Source: Colwellia demingiae (lineage in GTDB: Bacteria > Pseudomonadota > Gammaproteobacteria > Enterobacterales > Alteromonadaceae). From it: a stretch of 64,000 nt of DNA. The translations under genes and the position numbers were made by a program. Shown here one piece after another: positions 62,638-64,000 of this stretch (its first letter is position 1; every line of letters begins with the position of its first letter). Under the pieces are notes generated by a model, which worked only from the letters and a program-made list of their open reading frames with translations, was not told the DNA's origin and searched no databases. The stretch covers positions 1-64,000 of the forward strand of contig NZ_VOLT01000010.1 in the NCBI RefSeq assembly GCF_007954275.1. The letters run 5' to 3'.

Positions 62638-62856
62638 ATGGACTTAAATCAGTGGGTAGATGAATTATTTGAAGTGTTTGATGAAGATAAAGACGGCGTG
62701 ATAAGTCGTTCTGAATTTGTTGAGCTAATTGACGTTTTATTGCAAGACAAAGGTATTCGTATGTGCGAAACCATTTTTAATCGTTTTGATAAAAATCACA
62801 GTAACTCAATCTCTAAAGATGAGCTAAAAGATATGGTTATTGAGTTAGCACTTTAA
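62638..62856 (+). CDS. EF-hand protein
   Basis: 72 aa with two EF-hand loops, DEDKDGVISRSE and DKNHSNSISKDE, each 12 residues with Asp at 1, and Glu at 12. No signal peptide, so a cytoplasmic calcium binder. GTGGGGATTTTAT before the ATG. Confidence 0.88.
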   Translation: MDLNQWVDELFEVFDEDKDGVISRSEFVELIDVLLQDKGIRMCETIFNRFDKNHSNSISKDELKDMVIELAL

Positions 62857-62979
62857 CTAAAGTCTGCTCAACTCTGATACCAAGGCTAAAAACAGATTTA
62901 GCCTTAGATGAGCTGTATCTTTGCTTTGTAAAATTAATCAGCGTGCATTTGTACACTGAATTTATTAAAGCTGCTTATT

Positions 62980-63639
62980 ATGATTGATCAAAAAGATTCT
63001 GCTTCAACCAATTCTCAACCAACCTCTTATAGTCAAAACGAAGAAAAACTTAATGTTATCAGCCATGCTTTTGGGCTATTGTTAAGTTGTTTAGCACTAT
63101 TTTTACTATTAAAAAATAGCCATGGCGAACTTAACCGGATAGTTAGTTTTAGTATTTTCGCTACCAGTGGTATTCTGCTTTTTCTTTCCTCAACTCTTTA
63201 CCATAGTTCAACGAATAAGCGTGCTAAGAAGTTATTTAAACTGCTGGATCACTGCGCAATATATTTACTCATCGCAGGTACTTATACACCACTATTCGCT
63301 ATCACATTAGCAGGCCCGCTTGGCTATACTTTGCTGGCTTTTATTTGGCTATTTGCTCTATTTGGTATTATTTTCAAAATAAAGTTTGGTGACAAATACA
63401 AAAAAACATCTCTAGCCACTTATTTAGGCATGGGGTTTATTTCGTTGGGCATTTTAGGCGAGTTATATGAGAAACTACCTGAACAAGCCATTGTCTTGCT
63501 GGCATTAGGTGGACTAGTTTATTTTCTTGGGGTATTTTTCTATGTTAAAAAAATGGTGCCCTACACTCACGCTATTTGGCACCTTTTTGTTTTAGGAGGC
63601 GTCACTTGCCACTTTTTGATGATTTATTGGTATGTGTAA
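62980..63639 (+). CDS. Hemolysin III family membrane protein
   Basis: 219 aa, seven spans. Marks: NVISHAFGLLLS, SSTLYHSSTNKRAKKLFKLLDHCAIY, AGTYTPL, and YTHAIWHLFVLGGVTCHF with conserved His residues (PAQR-like metal site). Known as YqfA/HlyIII; membrane homeostasis role. The opening ~27 residues are hydrophilic. Confidence 0.92.
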   Translation: MIDQKDSASTNSQPTSYSQNEEKLNVISHAFGLLLSCLALFLLLKNSHGELNRIVSFSIFATSGILLFLSSTLYHSSTNKRAKKLFKLLDHCAIYLLIAGTYTPLFAITLAGPLGYTLLAFIWLFALFGIIFKIKFGDKYKKTSLATYLGMGFISLGILGELYEKLPEQAIVLLALGGLVYFLGVFFYVKKMVPYTHAIWHLFVLGGVTCHFLMIYWYV

Positions 63640-63668
63640 TTAAAAATTAGCCATAGATTGCTAGCCAC

Positions 63669-63697
63669 AAAAAAGCCGCAATAAATGCGGCTTTTTA
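63669..63697. terminator. Bidirectional terminator
   Basis: AAAAAAGCCGCA / TGCGGCTTTTT stem between the convergent HlyIII and fabV genes. Confidence 0.92.
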
Positions 63698-63779
63698 GTA
63701 AATACAAACTAAACATCGAACTAGCATTCAAAGTAAACTTTAACGCCTTAAGGCAACAAAGCTTAACGAACTAGCTGAA

Positions 63780-64000
63780 TTAATCTAAATTGTTAATAGT
63801 AACTTCTGGGCTAACATCAGCGTCGTAATCAACACCATCAATACCAAAACCAAACAGTTTTAAGAACTCTTGATGATAAGCAACGTAATCTGTTAATTCA
63901 TCAATCGTGTCAGTATCAACTTTGTTCCAAATATCAGTAACACGTTGTTGAACACTGTCTTCTAGTTCTTTATAGTTTTGACGGAAACGACCTTCCTCAT
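63780..64000 (-). CDS. fabV: Trans-2-enoyl-ACP/CoA reductase, 3' part
   Basis: C-terminal ~72 residues only: [29 protein letters not shown] then [14 protein letters not shown], which match the FabV end. NADH-dependent enoyl reductase in fatty-acid synthesis. The 5' part lies outside the window. Confidence 0.9.
   Translation of the reverse strand, partial: EEGRFRQNYKELEDSVQQRVTDIWNKVDTDTIDELTDYVAYHQEFLKLFGFGIDGVDYDADVSPEVTINNLD

Overview
The window looks like a chromosome segment of a marine, cold-adapted gammaproteobacterium of the Alteromonadales, probably Colwellia or a close relative. This rests on gene content and order (lptF-lptG/pepA/holC/valS, nrdR-ribD-ribE-ribB, glyA, fabV, a CspA-type gene with a long leader), the AT-rich base composition, and TATACCC-ended intergenic repeats. 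Genus is inference; no search was possible.

Three regions can be told apart. (1) 1-2928: left core, with the end of a CoA-acylating methylmalonate-semialdehyde dehydrogenase, a thiolase-family protein and a small parvulin (ppiC). (2) About 2929-34094: a ~31 kb integrative genomic island in the anticodon loop of a tRNA-Leu(CAA) gene. The 9-bp core ATTTTGAAT occurs at 2929, 33852 and 34086. The island starts with a tyrosine recombinase and carries paired CTTTGCAA(A/G) repeats near both outer ends that may be its arm sites. It appears to carry an intact replacement tRNA-Leu and a second ppiC at its right end. Decayed tRNA/ppiC remnants on both sides point to repeated earlier insertions at the same site. 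(3) 34126-64000: right core, with a TetR-controlled RND pump, RDD protein, lptG/lptF, pepA, holC, valS, csp, PepSY proteins, riboflavin genes, nrdR, glyA, a sigma factor with a membrane partner, a NatAB-like ABC exporter, a secreted alpha/beta hydrolase, an EF-hand protein, a HlyIII protein and the end of fabV.

The island is mainly a defence and DNA-metabolism island. In order it holds: a Type II restriction-modification cassette (MvaI/BcnI-like nuclease, second PD-(D/E)XK-like protein, C5 methyltransferase); an HNH nuclease and a HEPN/zinc-ribbon protein bounded by two copies of the methyltransferase 3' end; a Septu-like ATPase/HNH pair behind a perfect 38-bp palindrome; a serine resolvase and a decayed second one; an HTH protein; an operon of two lipoproteins, a 62-aa protein and a TPR membrane protein; a possible replication initiator with three iteron-like repeats; umuD-umuC-SRAP under a LexA box; a secreted EndoG-type nuclease; and a double AAA+ ATPase with RadC-like and DUF2787 genes. 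It ends with a stand-alone winged-helix/PD-(D/E)XK protein and a DUF2971 protein. No conjugation genes are visible.

The best candidates for new biology are the HEPN/multi-zinc-ribbon protein with its HNH partner, the lipoprotein/TPR operon, the stand-alone wHTH-PD-(D/E)XK gene, the tRNA/ppiC accretion structure, and, in the core genome, two in-frame 44-codon tandem copies of the lptG start lying between lptF and lptG.
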